Source of the DNA: JBBRNH01 sp038230415
GTDB lineage: Bacteria; Bacteroidota; Bacteroidia; Cytophagales; Spirosomataceae
Length of the DNA stretch: 64,000 nt
Assembly (NCBI GenBank): GCA_038230415.1
Contig: JBBRNH010000006.1
Location: 47,625-111,624 of the forward strand
Direction of reading: 5' to 3'
In this document: positions 33,087-41,791 of the stretch, piece by piece
How the letters are laid out: each line of letters begins with the position of its first letter
Numbering within the stretch: position 1 is the first letter of the stretch
Program-made: the position numbers and the translations under genes
Notes under the pieces: generated by a model
Databases searched by the model: none
What the model saw: only the letters and a program-made list of their open reading frames with translations
What the model was told of the DNA's origin: nothing

Positions 33087-34295
33087 TTACTCGTGACTTC
33101 CCGTGTGCGCCGTGGGCAAAAACGTCTTGAACGCCTTGCGGATATTCAGTACGGCGCGGGCAAACCGCAGCATCAACATCGGAATCAGTAGCAACTCGCG
33201 CCCGGTGATGCGCTGCCGCAGATAAGCCGGTATTGCCAGTAACAGACTCAGCATCAACAATAACAGTGTTCCCAACGGCACGGCCCAGGCTACCGTATTG
33301 CCACTCAACAAACCGACTACGGTGCCGAGTGTGAGCAGACCCAGGAGCAGCACACGCGGCAGAATCAACGCCTGCGCCACTTTAAAAAAACTCCCGAATC
33401 GGCCGCGCCCGGTATCGGTCAGGCCGCGCCCCAAGTAGGCCGTCAGAAACTGCCACTGTGCGGCAATCCAGCGGGTGCGCTGCTGCTCAAAACCGGCAGC
33501 GTTCGCTATTTTTTCGTCGTAGATCAGCGCGTTTTCGAGGTAGCCAACCGTATGCCCGGCCAGTACGAGGTTCATCTCTAACTCTTTATCGTAGCCGCCC
33601 ATCGTAACGAGGTGCTGCATGGCGGCCCGCATCAGACCCGGTTCGATACCCATACCGGAGCCAATAATGGCTGCCGATAACCCCAAGGCCCGGTTGCCTT
33701 TTCTGAACAGGTGATTGTTAATCTCTTCGCTGATGGCATCCAAAACAGCCACGCCCGCATCCGCGCCCGCATCCGCATTTGCAGTCAGGTTTTTGGCAAC
33801 GCGGTGGCCCTGCACTGCCCGCCAGCCCTGCCCAAAGGCCGTGTTGATTCGCGCCAGAAAATCGGGAGCCATCAGGTTATCAGCATCCGACACCACGATA
33901 ATATCGTACTGATCGTCAGGGATTTGCGCCAGAGCCGCGTTGATTGCCTTTGCCACCGTTGAGGTCTCAAATGAGACAACAATCACCCGGACGGGCAGCG
34001 CGTTGAGCCGGGCGAGGGTGCCGGGCTGGAACGAATCGGCAATCACAATCAGCTCGAAACGGTCGGCGGGATACGCCTGACGCAGGTTAGCCGACACGGT
34101 TTCGACAATCACGCGGTCTTCTTTGTAGGCCGGAACCAGCACACCGATTTTGCGGAAGACTACCGGCGTTTCCGGGATAGCAACCGCATCATCGGCGCGG
34201 CCCAACAGCCCGGCAACGGCCAGCACAAACACGTACAGCACCGTGAGGGCGATGAAACCGAGGCAGGCGAGATACAGGAGGAAAAAAAATTGCAT
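33087..34295 (-). CDS. Family 2 glycosyltransferase with membrane helices
   Basis: This integral membrane GT2 of 402 residues has an N-terminal helix (about 3-33), a GT-A catalytic domain with DADN in VSDADNLM (metal-binding region) and a C-terminal QQRTRWIAAQW motif. Two helices follow (LLLGLLTLGTVVGLLS and TLLLLMLSLLLAIPAYL). Such proteins make polysaccharides from nucleotide sugars. A short tandem repeat ADAGADAG occurs in the middle. It precedes the TolC and Wzz/Wzc genes, so an exopolysaccharide role for the cluster is plausible. Confidence 0.88.
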   Translation of the reverse strand: MQFFFLLYLACLGFIALTVLYVFVLAVAGLLGRADDAVAIPETPVVFRKIGVLVPAYKEDRVIVETVSANLRQAYPADRFELIVIADSFQPGTLARLNALPVRVIVVSFETSTVAKAINAALAQIPDDQYDIIVVSDADNLMAPDFLARINTAFGQGWRAVQGHRVAKNLTANADAGADAGVAVLDAISEEINNHLFRKGNRALGLSAAIIGSGMGIEPGLMRAAMQHLVTMGGYDKELEMNLVLAGHTVGYLENALIYDEKIANAAGFEQQRTRWIAAQWQFLTAYLGRGLTDTGRGRFGSFFKVAQALILPRVLLLGLLTLGTVVGLLSGNTVAWAVPLGTLLLLMLSLLLAIPAYLRQRITGRELLLIPMLMLRFARAVLNIRKAFKTFLPTAHTGSHE

Positions 34296-34327
34296 ACTTG
34301 ATTCGAACTGGCGAAATAGTGTGTTTC

Positions 34328-34413
34328 TGTCATGCTGACGCTAGGAAGCATCTACGCTATGACCGAGTTGTCTGCTATCATCATCGTAGATACTTCCTAT
34401 CGTCAGTATGACA
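34328..34413. repeat. Inverted repeat upstream of the GT2 gene
   Basis: Arms 34328-34356 and 34385-34413 are 29 bp with three mismatches. The arms have the pattern TGTCAT-CTGACG-TAGGAAG-ATCTACG. It lies between the GT2 start and the end of the nucleotidase gene, on the same strand as both, and could also affect transcription between them. Confidence 0.8.
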
Positions 34414-34423
34414 AAATCAGCAC

Positions 34424-34954
34424 CTACATCAACAAACCTGTCACCTCAGCCCACGAGTTTACGCGCTGGTAATCAGTCTCGTGGCGGTTGTGGAGCGCGG
34501 TGAATAATAAACCGTCCCCCTGAAACGTGCGGAGGTTTCGGGGCATATCATCAATCAGGTAGTTGGTGTTCAACACGCTTTTATCGCCCATAAAAATGTA
34601 GTGTTTCCAGGGAATCATCGGGAAATGTTCAGCTAACCAATCATACTTTTCGCGCAGCGAATTTGGAAACTCCATCGCTGCCGTTGCAATAAAAATATCG
34701 TATCGTTCCGAGAGTTGCGTCACGGCTTCCTGCGCGCCCGGCATCACCGAAATATCGGCAAAAAAACCCGGTTCATACACCCGGTGCGAGAGTGCGCCAA
34801 ACTCATGCTCTTCAAATAATTCCTGCAATGATTTTTCGCCGAGTTCGGCCAGCGTGTACCGCGGGGTTTCACCGGCCAAGTAAAGCTGCACGAATTTGGC
34901 GTGGGTGTCGGCCAGCACGTCGTCCATGTCAATGGCAATCCGGGGTTTTTTCAT
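34424..34954 (-). CDS. 5'(3')-deoxyribonucleotidase family (NT5C) phosphatase
   Basis: The 176-residue protein belongs to the HAD superfamily. Motif I reads IDMDDVLAD near the N-terminus (nucleophile and acid Asp). A threonine region follows in ATAAMEFP, and the acidic end in DDMPRNL fits motif IV. Such enzymes dephosphorylate deoxyribonucleotides. The stop lies 6 bases from the E2 gene start upstream on the same strand, so cotranscription is likely though functionally unexplained. Confidence 0.85.
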   Translation of the reverse strand: MKKPRIAIDMDDVLADTHAKFVQLYLAGETPRYTLAELGEKSLQELFEEHEFGALSHRVYEPGFFADISVMPGAQEAVTQLSERYDIFIATAAMEFPNSLREKYDWLAEHFPMIPWKHYIFMGDKSVLNTNYLIDDMPRNLRTFQGDGLLFTALHNRHETDYQRVNSWAEVTGLLM

Positions 34955-34960
34955 TTTTTA

Positions 34961-36490
34961 TCAACTGGTACGATTTGTATCGAACTGCTCTAAATAATCG
35001 GCCACGCGCCGAACAAACTGCCCGCCCAGCGCACCATCCACCACGCGGTGGTCGTAGCCGTGCGAGAGGAACATCAACTGCCGGATACCCACAAAATCAC
35101 CCTGTGGCGTTTCGACAACGGCGGGCTTTTTCACAATCGCGCCGAAGGCCATAATCGCTACCTGCGGCTGCACGATGATGGGCGTTCCCATGAGGTTGCC
35201 AAAGGTGCCGATATTCGAGATGGTGTAGGTGCCGCCCGCCAGGTCGTCGGCGGTGAGTTTGTTGGCGCGGGCGCGGGCCGTGAGATCATTCACCCGTTTT
35301 GCCAGCCCGGCCAGGTTGTATTGGTCGGCGTTGTGAATCACCGGCACAATCAGATTGCCCGACGGCAGGGCCACCGCCATGCCAACGTTGATGGATTTTT
35401 TAACGATAATCGTATCGCCCTCTACCGAGACATTAATCAGCGGGAAGTCTTTGATGGCCCGCACGATGGCTTCAAGCAAAATGGGCGTAAAGGTCAGATT
35501 TTCGCCCGTTTGCTGTTTAAAATTCTCTTTGGTTCGGGTTCGCCATTCGACCACCGGAGTCATATCGGCCTCCACAAACGAGGTCACGTGGGGCGATGTC
35601 TGCACCGATTCGAGCATCCGGCGGGCAATCATCTGCCGCATCCGGTCCATCTGGATAATATCATTGACTCCGTTGAGACTGGTGGTTGGTGCGGTTCCCC
35701 GCTGGGATTGGGGGTTAGTGGTTAGTTTCCCGTCATTGCCCGCTGACTTAACGCTTTCCGGCTTAACGCCGTTGGGCAATTCCGTTACTGCTTGCCCCTT
35801 ATCACTCGTCCCTTGCCCCTTGTTGCTTACATACCCCAGAATATCGTTCTTGGTCAGGCGGTTAGCCGCGCCGGTGCCGGGAATCCGGTCAAGTTCGGCG
35901 CGGGACAGTCCTTCTTCTCTGGCGATGTTCAGCACGAGGGGTGAGTAAAAACGGTCGCCATAGTTGGCGGCTGTGACCTCGGCCAACGATACAGCCACGC
36001 TGTATGCCGGGGCATCGGTGGCTACCGAGTGGCTACCGCTGCTCATGGCCGCGATGTCGGCTTCGAGTTCGCGGGCCGATGCTTCGGATTCCGGGTCTGT
36101 GCCGTTTTCGTGATCTTTCCCGTTCAACGGTTGTCCGTTCAACGGCTGCCCATTCAACGGTTTCCTGGCCAATGGCTGGCCGTTCAACGACTGATTATCG
36201 GTCGGGGCGGTATCCGGGCTAACCGGCTCATCGGTGCTGTTGGCAACGGCGACCTCGGTTTCAATCCGGGCGATAACATCCCCAATCTGCACCACATCAC
36301 CTTTTTGCACCAAAATCTCGGTCAGAATACCGGCTTCCGGGGCGGGTACTTCGGTATCTACTTTGTCCGTCGCCACTTCTACGAGTGATTCGTCGGCCTC
36401 GATGCGATCACCGGGCTGTTTGAGCCACTGGATAACCGTACATTCCATAATACTTTCGCCCATCCGGGGCATGGTCATGTTGATAAGCAT
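34961..36490 (-). CDS. 2-oxo acid dehydrogenase dihydrolipoyl acyltransferase (E2)
   Basis: This is the acyltransferase core of a 2-oxo acid dehydrogenase complex; whether pyruvate, 2-oxoglutarate or branched-chain is not set by sequence. The single lipoyl domain carries K43 in ATDKVDTEVPA. The E3/E1-binding domain (about 180-225) reads YSPLVLNIAREEGLSRAELD and so on, and the catalytic domain ends with HGYDHRVVDGA. The linkers contain repeats: NGQPLNGQPLNG-type segments near residues 100-125, from tandem copies at 36121-36190, and the CTTGCCCCTT motif twice (35791-35821). A palindrome flanks the start. Confidence 0.94.
   Translation of the reverse strand: MLINMTMPRMGESIMECTVIQWLKQPGDRIEADESLVEVATDKVDTEVPAPEAGILTEILVQKGDVVQIGDVIARIETEVAVANSTDEPVSPDTAPTDNQSLNGQPLARKPLNGQPLNGQPLNGKDHENGTDPESEASARELEADIAAMSSGSHSVATDAPAYSVAVSLAEVTAANYGDRFYSPLVLNIAREEGLSRAELDRIPGTGAANRLTKNDILGYVSNKGQGTSDKGQAVTELPNGVKPESVKSAGNDGKLTTNPQSQRGTAPTTSLNGVNDIIQMDRMRQMIARRMLESVQTSPHVTSFVEADMTPVVEWRTRTKENFKQQTGENLTFTPILLEAIVRAIKDFPLINVSVEGDTIIVKKSINVGMAVALPSGNLIVPVIHNADQYNLAGLAKRVNDLTARARANKLTADDLAGGTYTISNIGTFGNLMGTPIIVQPQVAIMAFGAIVKKPAVVETPQGDFVGIRQLMFLSHGYDHRVVDGALGGQFVRRVADYLEQFDTNRTS
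35791..35821. repeat. Repeated 10-mer in the E2 linker, shared with the PKS linker
   Basis: CTTGCCCCTT occurs at 35791-35800 and again at 35812-35821, 21 bases apart. The same 10-mer lies at 24703-24712 in the ACP-aminotransferase linker. The region encodes a poorly conserved linker of the E2. Confidence 0.65.
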
Positions 36491-36491
36491 A

Positions 36492-36612
36492 CAGTGAAGA
36501 ATTATGAGTGAAGAGTTATGACGGGGCCGCCCGTGCGGTGAAGAATATTGCTTTCGCGTCAGCTATTCTTCACTCTTCACCGCACGGGCGGCCCCGTCAT
36601 AATTCTTCACTG
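36492..36612. repeat. Large nested palindrome between cinA and the E2 gene
   Basis: Arms 36516-36544 and 36574-36602 form a perfect 29-bp inverted repeat. The flanks 36492-36507 and 36597-36612 are also reverse complements over 16 bp. On the left side two similar 14-bp direct units (GTGAAGAATTATGA and GTGAAGAGTTATGA) stand in tandem. The cinA stop is inside the right arm. Confidence 0.88.
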
Positions 36613-37883
36613 ATTTCTGTTCGTAACAAATTCAGCACATAATTGGTCGTGAGCTGGATATTCTGATCGCGGTACTGGCCGAGTTTGAGCAGCCGCGTAA
36701 CGGTGCGGGTTTCGGTGGCGCAGGCAATCCAGATCGTGCCAACGGGCTTGTCGGGCGTGCCGCCGTCCGGCCCGGCAATGCCGCTTGTGGCAATGCCTAC
36801 GTCCACACCCAACGCCCTTCGCACGCCCTCGGCCATCTGCGTAACGGTCTCTTCGCTCACCGCCCCGACCGTTGCCAGGGTTTCTGCCGAAACGCCCAAC
36901 TGATTTATTTTCACCGAGTTATCATAACTCACGATGCTGCCCCAAAAATAGGCCGATGATCCCGGAACGCTGGTAATTTTGCTGCTCACGTAGCCGCCCG
37001 TGCAGCTTTCGGCGGCTCCGAGGGTCAGGTTTTTGGCGCGTAACAATTGGCCCACTACTACTTCGAGTTCGTCAGCATCATAGCCGTAAACATGGGGTTC
37101 GATGAGCGGCAAAACGGCGGCTATCTGCTCGTTAAGTTCCTGATCGAGCGTGGTTTCGGCTTCGGGCGTTCGGGTGTTGGCCGTTGCGGTGAGCCGCAGC
37201 CGTACCTGCCCGAAACTCGGCAGATAAGCCAGCCGGATGTGGGGCGGCAGCGCGTCTTCCCAGGCTTCGATGCGCTCGGCCAGAAACGACTCACCAATGC
37301 CGATGGTGCGAATAATCCGGTGCTTGATTCGTGGCAGCGTAAACGTAGTCGCCAACTTTGGCAGCACCCGGTTGGTCATCAGGCTTTTCATCTCGAACGG
37401 CACACCCGGCAACGACACAAACACCACCCGTGAGCCATCGGCCCGGCCCTGCTCGAACCACATTCCGGGGGCCGTTCCCCAGTCGTTTTGCAGATATACG
37501 GCGTTGGCGGGCAGGTCGGCCTGCTGCCGGTTGAGGTCAGTCATGTCGCGGCCCCGTTTCTCAAAAAAGCCCGTTACCAACGCCAGGGCGGTTTCGTTAC
37601 GGACCATGCCCACCCCAAAAAATTCGGCGATGGTGGTCTTGGTAATGTCGTCTTTGGTGGGGCCGAGGCCGCCGGTCAGCACCACCACGTCGGCGCGGTC
37701 AGCGGCCTCGTGCACCACGCCGAGGATGGCCTCGCGGGTGTCGCCGACGGATGTTTTGCGGACGGGCCGGATGCCGATGTTGGTCAGTTCGGTGCCGATC
37801 CATTGGGTGTTGGTATCGGTAATCTGGCCGAATAAAATTTCGTCGCCAATGGTGATTACTTCGGCGCGGATGGTATTGGTCAC
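36597..37883 (-). CDS. cinA: CinA/competence-damage protein
   Basis: The product has an N-terminal molybdopterin-binding-like (MoaB-type) domain (EVITIGDEILFGQITDTNT) and a C-terminal CinA amidase-type domain (LGAAESCTGGYVSSKITSVPGSSAYF, GIATSGIAGPDGGT). Members act in NMN deamidation and nucleotide repair. The start was chosen as GTG at 37883 (MTNTIRAEVITIG), giving 428 residues, the usual size. A longer frame that overlaps the divergent helicase gene was rejected. A promoter box TACTTTTG lies 15 bases upstream on this strand, and only 69 bases separate it from the helicase start. Confidence 0.92.
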   Translation of the reverse strand: MTNTIRAEVITIGDEILFGQITDTNTQWIGTELTNIGIRPVRKTSVGDTREAILGVVHEAADRADVVVLTGGLGPTKDDITKTTIAEFFGVGMVRNETALALVTGFFEKRGRDMTDLNRQQADLPANAVYLQNDWGTAPGMWFEQGRADGSRVVFVSLPGVPFEMKSLMTNRVLPKLATTFTLPRIKHRIIRTIGIGESFLAERIEAWEDALPPHIRLAYLPSFGQVRLRLTATANTRTPEAETTLDQELNEQIAAVLPLIEPHVYGYDADELEVVVGQLLRAKNLTLGAAESCTGGYVSSKITSVPGSSAYFWGSIVSYDNSVKINQLGVSAETLATVGAVSEETVTQMAEGVRRALGVDVGIATSGIAGPDGGTPDKPVGTIWIACATETRTVTRLLKLGQYRDQNIQLTTNYVLNLLRTEISEEL

Positions 37884-37897
37884 GACTTTTTTTTGGT

Positions 37898-37905
37898 CAA
37901 AAGTA
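37898..37905 (-). promoter_or_regulatory. -7 box of cinA
   Basis: The minus strand reads TACTTTTG, fitting TAnnTTTG. With a start at 37883 the leader would be about 8 bases or fewer. Confidence 0.5.
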
Positions 37906-37940
37906 CGCAAAACAGGGGTAGAGCGGGGCCGAACATCTGT

Positions 37941-37948
37941 TATCTTTG
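37941..37948 (+). promoter_or_regulatory. -7 box of the helicase gene, near-leaderless
   Basis: TATCTTTG lies 4 bases before the GTG at 37953. The transcript should start at or very close to the start codon. No -33 motif was found at standard distance. Confidence 0.55.
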
Positions 37949-37952
37949 TCTG

Positions 37953-40364
37953 GTGAACGAAAAACTTGACCTCGCTACTAATTTTGTTGTCCATACCAAC
38001 CGCAACGTATTCCTGACGGGCAAAGCCGGTACGGGCAAAACCACGTTTTTGCACCAAATCAAGTCGTTGAACGTCAAGCGGTTGGCCGTAGTAGCACCAA
38101 CGGGTGTGGCCGCCATGAATGCCGGGGGCGTAACCATTCATTCGCTGTTTCAGTTGCCGTTTGGCCCGCTCGTGCCAGGGGCCACCGAGCGTGAAAACCG
38201 ACGATTCAACCGCGAAAAAATCAACCTCCTCCGCACCCTCGACCTGCTCGTGATTGATGAAATCAGTATGGTGCGGGCCGATGTCTTAGACGGTATTGAC
38301 GAAGTGCTGCGCCGGTATCGGGGTGGCACTGAGCCGTTTGGGGGCGTTCAACTCCTGATGATCGGCGATATGCAGCAGTTGCCGCCCGTAATTCGGGATG
38401 ATGACTGGGCGTTGCTCCGCCCGCACTACGAGACGGGCTATTTTTTCGGCAGCCGCGCCCTGCGCCAAACGCCCTACGTGTCTATTGAACTGACCCATAT
38501 TTACCGCCAGACCGATCAGCGATTCATCGGTTTGCTCAATGGCATTCGCGAAAAAACCATCACTACCGCCCAGCTTGCCGAACTCAACCAACGCTACATT
38601 CCTGATTTCAGACCCGCCGACGACGACGGCTATATCACCCTCACAACCCACAACAACACCGCCCAGCAGATTAACAATCAACGGCTTGACGAACTGAGGG
38701 GTAAAATCCGCGCCTTCACCGCCGTTGTCTCGGGCGATTGTCCGGCCAATTCGTATCCGACCGAGTTAGAACTAAACCTGAAAATCGGGGCGCAGGTGAT
38801 GTTCATCAAAAACGATGTCTCGCGCGAAAAACTGTACTACAACGGCAAAATCGGGCGCGTCACGGCCATTGATACCGAGCAGATCAACGTAAAATGCGGC
38901 TACGAAACCATTGAGGTCAGCCGGGTGGACTGGCAGAACATCCGCTACACGATTGACCCGGCCACCAAAGCCATCAACGCCGATGTGATTGGCACCTTCA
39001 CGCAGTTTCCGCTGAAATTGGCCTGGGCCATCACCATTCACAAAAGCCAGGGGCTAACGTTCGAGAAAGCCATTATTGATGCGTCGGGGGCGTTCGCGCA
39101 CGGGCAGGTGTATGTGGCCCTGAGCCGCTGCAAAACGCTCGAAGGCATGGTTTTCCGCTCACCGATTCCAGCCGGGAGCATCAAAACGGAGCGGACGCTC
39201 GAAGATTTTCACGAGGAAGTCCAGCACAAAACCCCCGATCAGCAGCAACTCGCCGATGCCAAGCGGGTCAGTCAGGAAGCGTTGGTCGAGGAATTGTTCT
39301 CGTTTGGCCGGGCGATGGGGTTGCTGTACCGAATCAGAAAACACGCTGACGATCACGCCAGTAGTTTTTTCCCCGACGAACTGCGGCCCACCTTAGAGCA
39401 ACTCAACGAAGCCCTGTTGCAAAAAGCCCACGAACCCACGCAAAAATTTTTGCAGCAACTGCCCGCTTACTTTACCAGCCCCGTGCTGCCCGAAGACAAC
39501 CAGCCTCTGCAAGCCCGTATCAGCAAAGCCGGGGCGTATTTCAGGGCGTTACTGACCGATGAGTTACTGCCGTTGCTGCGCCGTTGCCCCACCGAGTGCG
39601 ACAATAAAGACGTGCGGGACACGCTGCTGGAGGGCATGGACGACCTGGAACGGACGCTGTTTGGCAAGGAACGCAGTTTTGCCGCCTGCCAGACCGGGTT
39701 TGGGGCGTTGGCGTATTTACAGGCCCGCAACATGGCCGAACTCGACTTTATCCCGGCCCGCAAAAAGACCGAACGGGCCGGTAACACCGCCGACGATAGC
39801 GGCTCTGCCGGGCGCGGCCTGTATGGGGCGTTGCTCCGCTGGCGCAACGACCTGGCGGGCGAACAAAACGTGGCGGGTTATTTGGTGCTGCCCCAGCGCA
39901 CCATTGCCGAACTTGCCCGGATGCGCCCGGCCAATGCCACCGAACTACTGATGGTGCCGGGTTTCGGCAAAACCAAGATCAGGCAAATTGGCGATGCCGT
40001 GCTGGAAATCGTCCGCAATTATGCCGGTGCCGATGCCGGTGAAGCCAGTATCCCAAAACCAACCAAGCCCGACAAAACACCGACCCACGAGGTCACGCTG
40101 GGTCTATTTCGGGCGGGGAAATCCATTGCCGAAATTGCCGGGGAGCGCGGGTTGGTCAGCACTACCATTGAAAGTCACCTCGCCAAAGCCATCAAAACGG
40201 GCGATGTGCAGGTAGAAGATGTGCTGCCCGCCGATAAAATTGCGTTGATTCGGGGGTATATCCGGGCTAACCCAACGGCGTTGATGACCGAAGTGGTGCA
40301 GAACGTAGGCCACGGCGTAACGTACAGCGAGGTGCGGCTTGTGCAGAACGGAACGGAGAAATAA
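37953..40364 (+). CDS. Pif1-like helicase with HRDC and helix-turn-helix tail
   Basis: An 803-residue SF1 helicase. Walker A is FLTGKAGTGKT (about 21-30), Walker B LLVIDEISM, then a QLLMIGDMQQLPPV segment. The end of the helicase core is TIHKSQGLTFEKAII with VYVALSRC. The C-terminal part has an HRDC-like domain (TIAELARMRPANATELLMVPGFGKTKIRQI). A RecQ-type winged-helix tail (wHTH_40, THEVTLGLFRAGKSIAEIAGERG) completes it. The start is GTG at 37953, which fits the promoter box. It likely unwinds DNA during repair or replication restart. It is divergent from cinA. Confidence 0.9.
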   Translation: MNEKLDLATNFVVHTNRNVFLTGKAGTGKTTFLHQIKSLNVKRLAVVAPTGVAAMNAGGVTIHSLFQLPFGPLVPGATERENRRFNREKINLLRTLDLLVIDEISMVRADVLDGIDEVLRRYRGGTEPFGGVQLLMIGDMQQLPPVIRDDDWALLRPHYETGYFFGSRALRQTPYVSIELTHIYRQTDQRFIGLLNGIREKTITTAQLAELNQRYIPDFRPADDDGYITLTTHNNTAQQINNQRLDELRGKIRAFTAVVSGDCPANSYPTELELNLKIGAQVMFIKNDVSREKLYYNGKIGRVTAIDTEQINVKCGYETIEVSRVDWQNIRYTIDPATKAINADVIGTFTQFPLKLAWAITIHKSQGLTFEKAIIDASGAFAHGQVYVALSRCKTLEGMVFRSPIPAGSIKTERTLEDFHEEVQHKTPDQQQLADAKRVSQEALVEELFSFGRAMGLLYRIRKHADDHASSFFPDELRPTLEQLNEALLQKAHEPTQKFLQQLPAYFTSPVLPEDNQPLQARISKAGAYFRALLTDELLPLLRRCPTECDNKDVRDTLLEGMDDLERTLFGKERSFAACQTGFGALAYLQARNMAELDFIPARKKTERAGNTADDSGSAGRGLYGALLRWRNDLAGEQNVAGYLVLPQRTIAELARMRPANATELLMVPGFGKTKIRQIGDAVLEIVRNYAGADAGEASIPKPTKPDKTPTHEVTLGLFRAGKSIAEIAGERGLVSTTIESHLAKAIKTGDVQVEDVLPADKIALIRGYIRANPTALMTEVVQNVGHGVTYSEVRLVQNGTEK

Positions 40365-40384
40365 CGCCGACTGGCAACTGACAA

Positions 40385-41617
40385 TCAGTTTGTTACCATA
40401 AAGGTTAGCCCCGAAAAATTCTGCAATCGGGCAATTAGCCGTTCATCAAAAATAGCCGCCGGGGTATAAAAGCCGCCGGGTTTTTCGGCTTTTGATACGT
40501 CTTGTGCCAGTGACAGACCGGCCTGGGCAATCATCTTCGCCGTTGAGCCGTAGCCGGGGTCGCGGTCTCCCGAAACGGTTATCATCAGGCGTTGCCCCGC
40601 TTCGGTTTTGCCGTACACATTATGCACAAAAAAGCCGGTGCGCTGGGTTTCGGGACCTGGACCTTCGCCGGGTTTCGGCAAAAAACGTTCGATAAACCTC
40701 CGCAACGGCGGGGTAACGGCGGCTCCCAGAAACAGCCCCAGCGCGGCAGTAACGGTGGCCGAGGCCATGAAGCCCAGCGGCCCGTTGCCGGTCAGCATGG
40801 CTTCGTTATAGGTGAAGTTCTGGTGATACCGACGGGCGGTGTTCGACCGCTGCACTACTTTTTCGTTCACCCCGGCCATCACAAACGGAGCCATCCACGA
40901 GGCAGCGTCCGCATCATACACCACCGAGGAGACCGTTTTCTGCGCAGGCCGGGCATAATCAACGGGCGGGCAAATGGCGTAGGCATCGGTCAGTTCCTGC
41001 CGCAGGGTGGCATCGGTGGCCGCGTCTGTGAGCAGGTTGAGCATACTGGCAACGGTGCCACCCGACACGCCCCCTTTGGCTACTTTTACCCGCATAGTCA
41101 CGGTTGAGCAGTACTGTCCGAAGCGTTTTTTTGCTTCCTGTTGCAGAAAATAAACGCCCATATCAGACGGAATCGAATCGTAGCCGCAACAATGCACAAG
41201 CCGTGCGCCCGTTTGCCGGGCCAGGGTATCATAGCGGTCTATCATCTGTTTCACCCACTGCACCTCGCCGGTCAGGTCGCAGTAATCGGTGCCGGTTTCG
41301 GCGCAGAGTTTCACCAACGGCTCGCCATACAGCGCATACGGGCCTACCGTAGAAATCACAACGGCTGTCTGGCTGCACACCCGTCTGAGGGCATCGGCAG
41401 ACCCGGCATCGGCAACGAGAATCGGCAGCGTTTGGCCCGATTCGCCCAGCGTATCGCGCAGGGCCGCGAGTTTACTTGCCGACCGCCCGGCAATGGCCCA
41501 GGCAACGGTATTGCCCGTGCCGTATTGGTCAAACAGATACCGGGTAATAATCTGGCCCACAAAACTGCTGGCACCAAACACAACCAGATCATAAGTGGGG
41601 GTAGGGGAGACGGGCAT
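40385..41617 (-). CDS. Saccharopine dehydrogenase-like NAD(P)-binding protein
   Basis: The 410-residue protein has an N-terminal Rossmann fold (VVFGASSFVGQIITRYLFDQYG). It continues with YDSIPSDMGVYFLQQEA and a C-terminal MITVSGDRDPGYGSTAKM region, as in proteins annotated saccharopine dehydrogenase or trans-acting enoyl reductase. Without neighbouring genes the substrate cannot be told. It is convergent with the helicase gene and divergent from the DUF2071 gene. Confidence 0.85.
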   Translation of the reverse strand: MPVSPTPTYDLVVFGASSFVGQIITRYLFDQYGTGNTVAWAIAGRSASKLAALRDTLGESGQTLPILVADAGSADALRRVCSQTAVVISTVGPYALYGEPLVKLCAETGTDYCDLTGEVQWVKQMIDRYDTLARQTGARLVHCCGYDSIPSDMGVYFLQQEAKKRFGQYCSTVTMRVKVAKGGVSGGTVASMLNLLTDAATDATLRQELTDAYAICPPVDYARPAQKTVSSVVYDADAASWMAPFVMAGVNEKVVQRSNTARRYHQNFTYNEAMLTGNGPLGFMASATVTAALGLFLGAAVTPPLRRFIERFLPKPGEGPGPETQRTGFFVHNVYGKTEAGQRLMITVSGDRDPGYGSTAKMIAQAGLSLAQDVSKAEKPGGFYTPAAIFDERLIARLQNFSGLTFMVTN

Positions 41618-41791
41618 ACAGGGTTGGTAGGGGTGTTGTGGTCAATTTCTGGTAAACGCTAAAATCTTGGAATAGTACCCGCCCTCAAATCTAAAGGCCG
41701 AAGCGGCCAGAATCAACTCGCTTCTTTCTGCCCATCATAAACCATCACCCGCCCAGCCGGTTATTCCTGCAACCATCGTCAACTCTGCCAA

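Noticed and set aside
37893..37952. Upstream start for the helicase
   Set aside because: The added residues lie within the promoter region and do not match the family; GTG at 37953 fits the -7 box.
37884..38141. Longer N-terminus for cinA overlapping the helicase gene
   Set aside because: The extension has no CinA similarity; GTG at 37883 gives the standard length and fits the promoter position.
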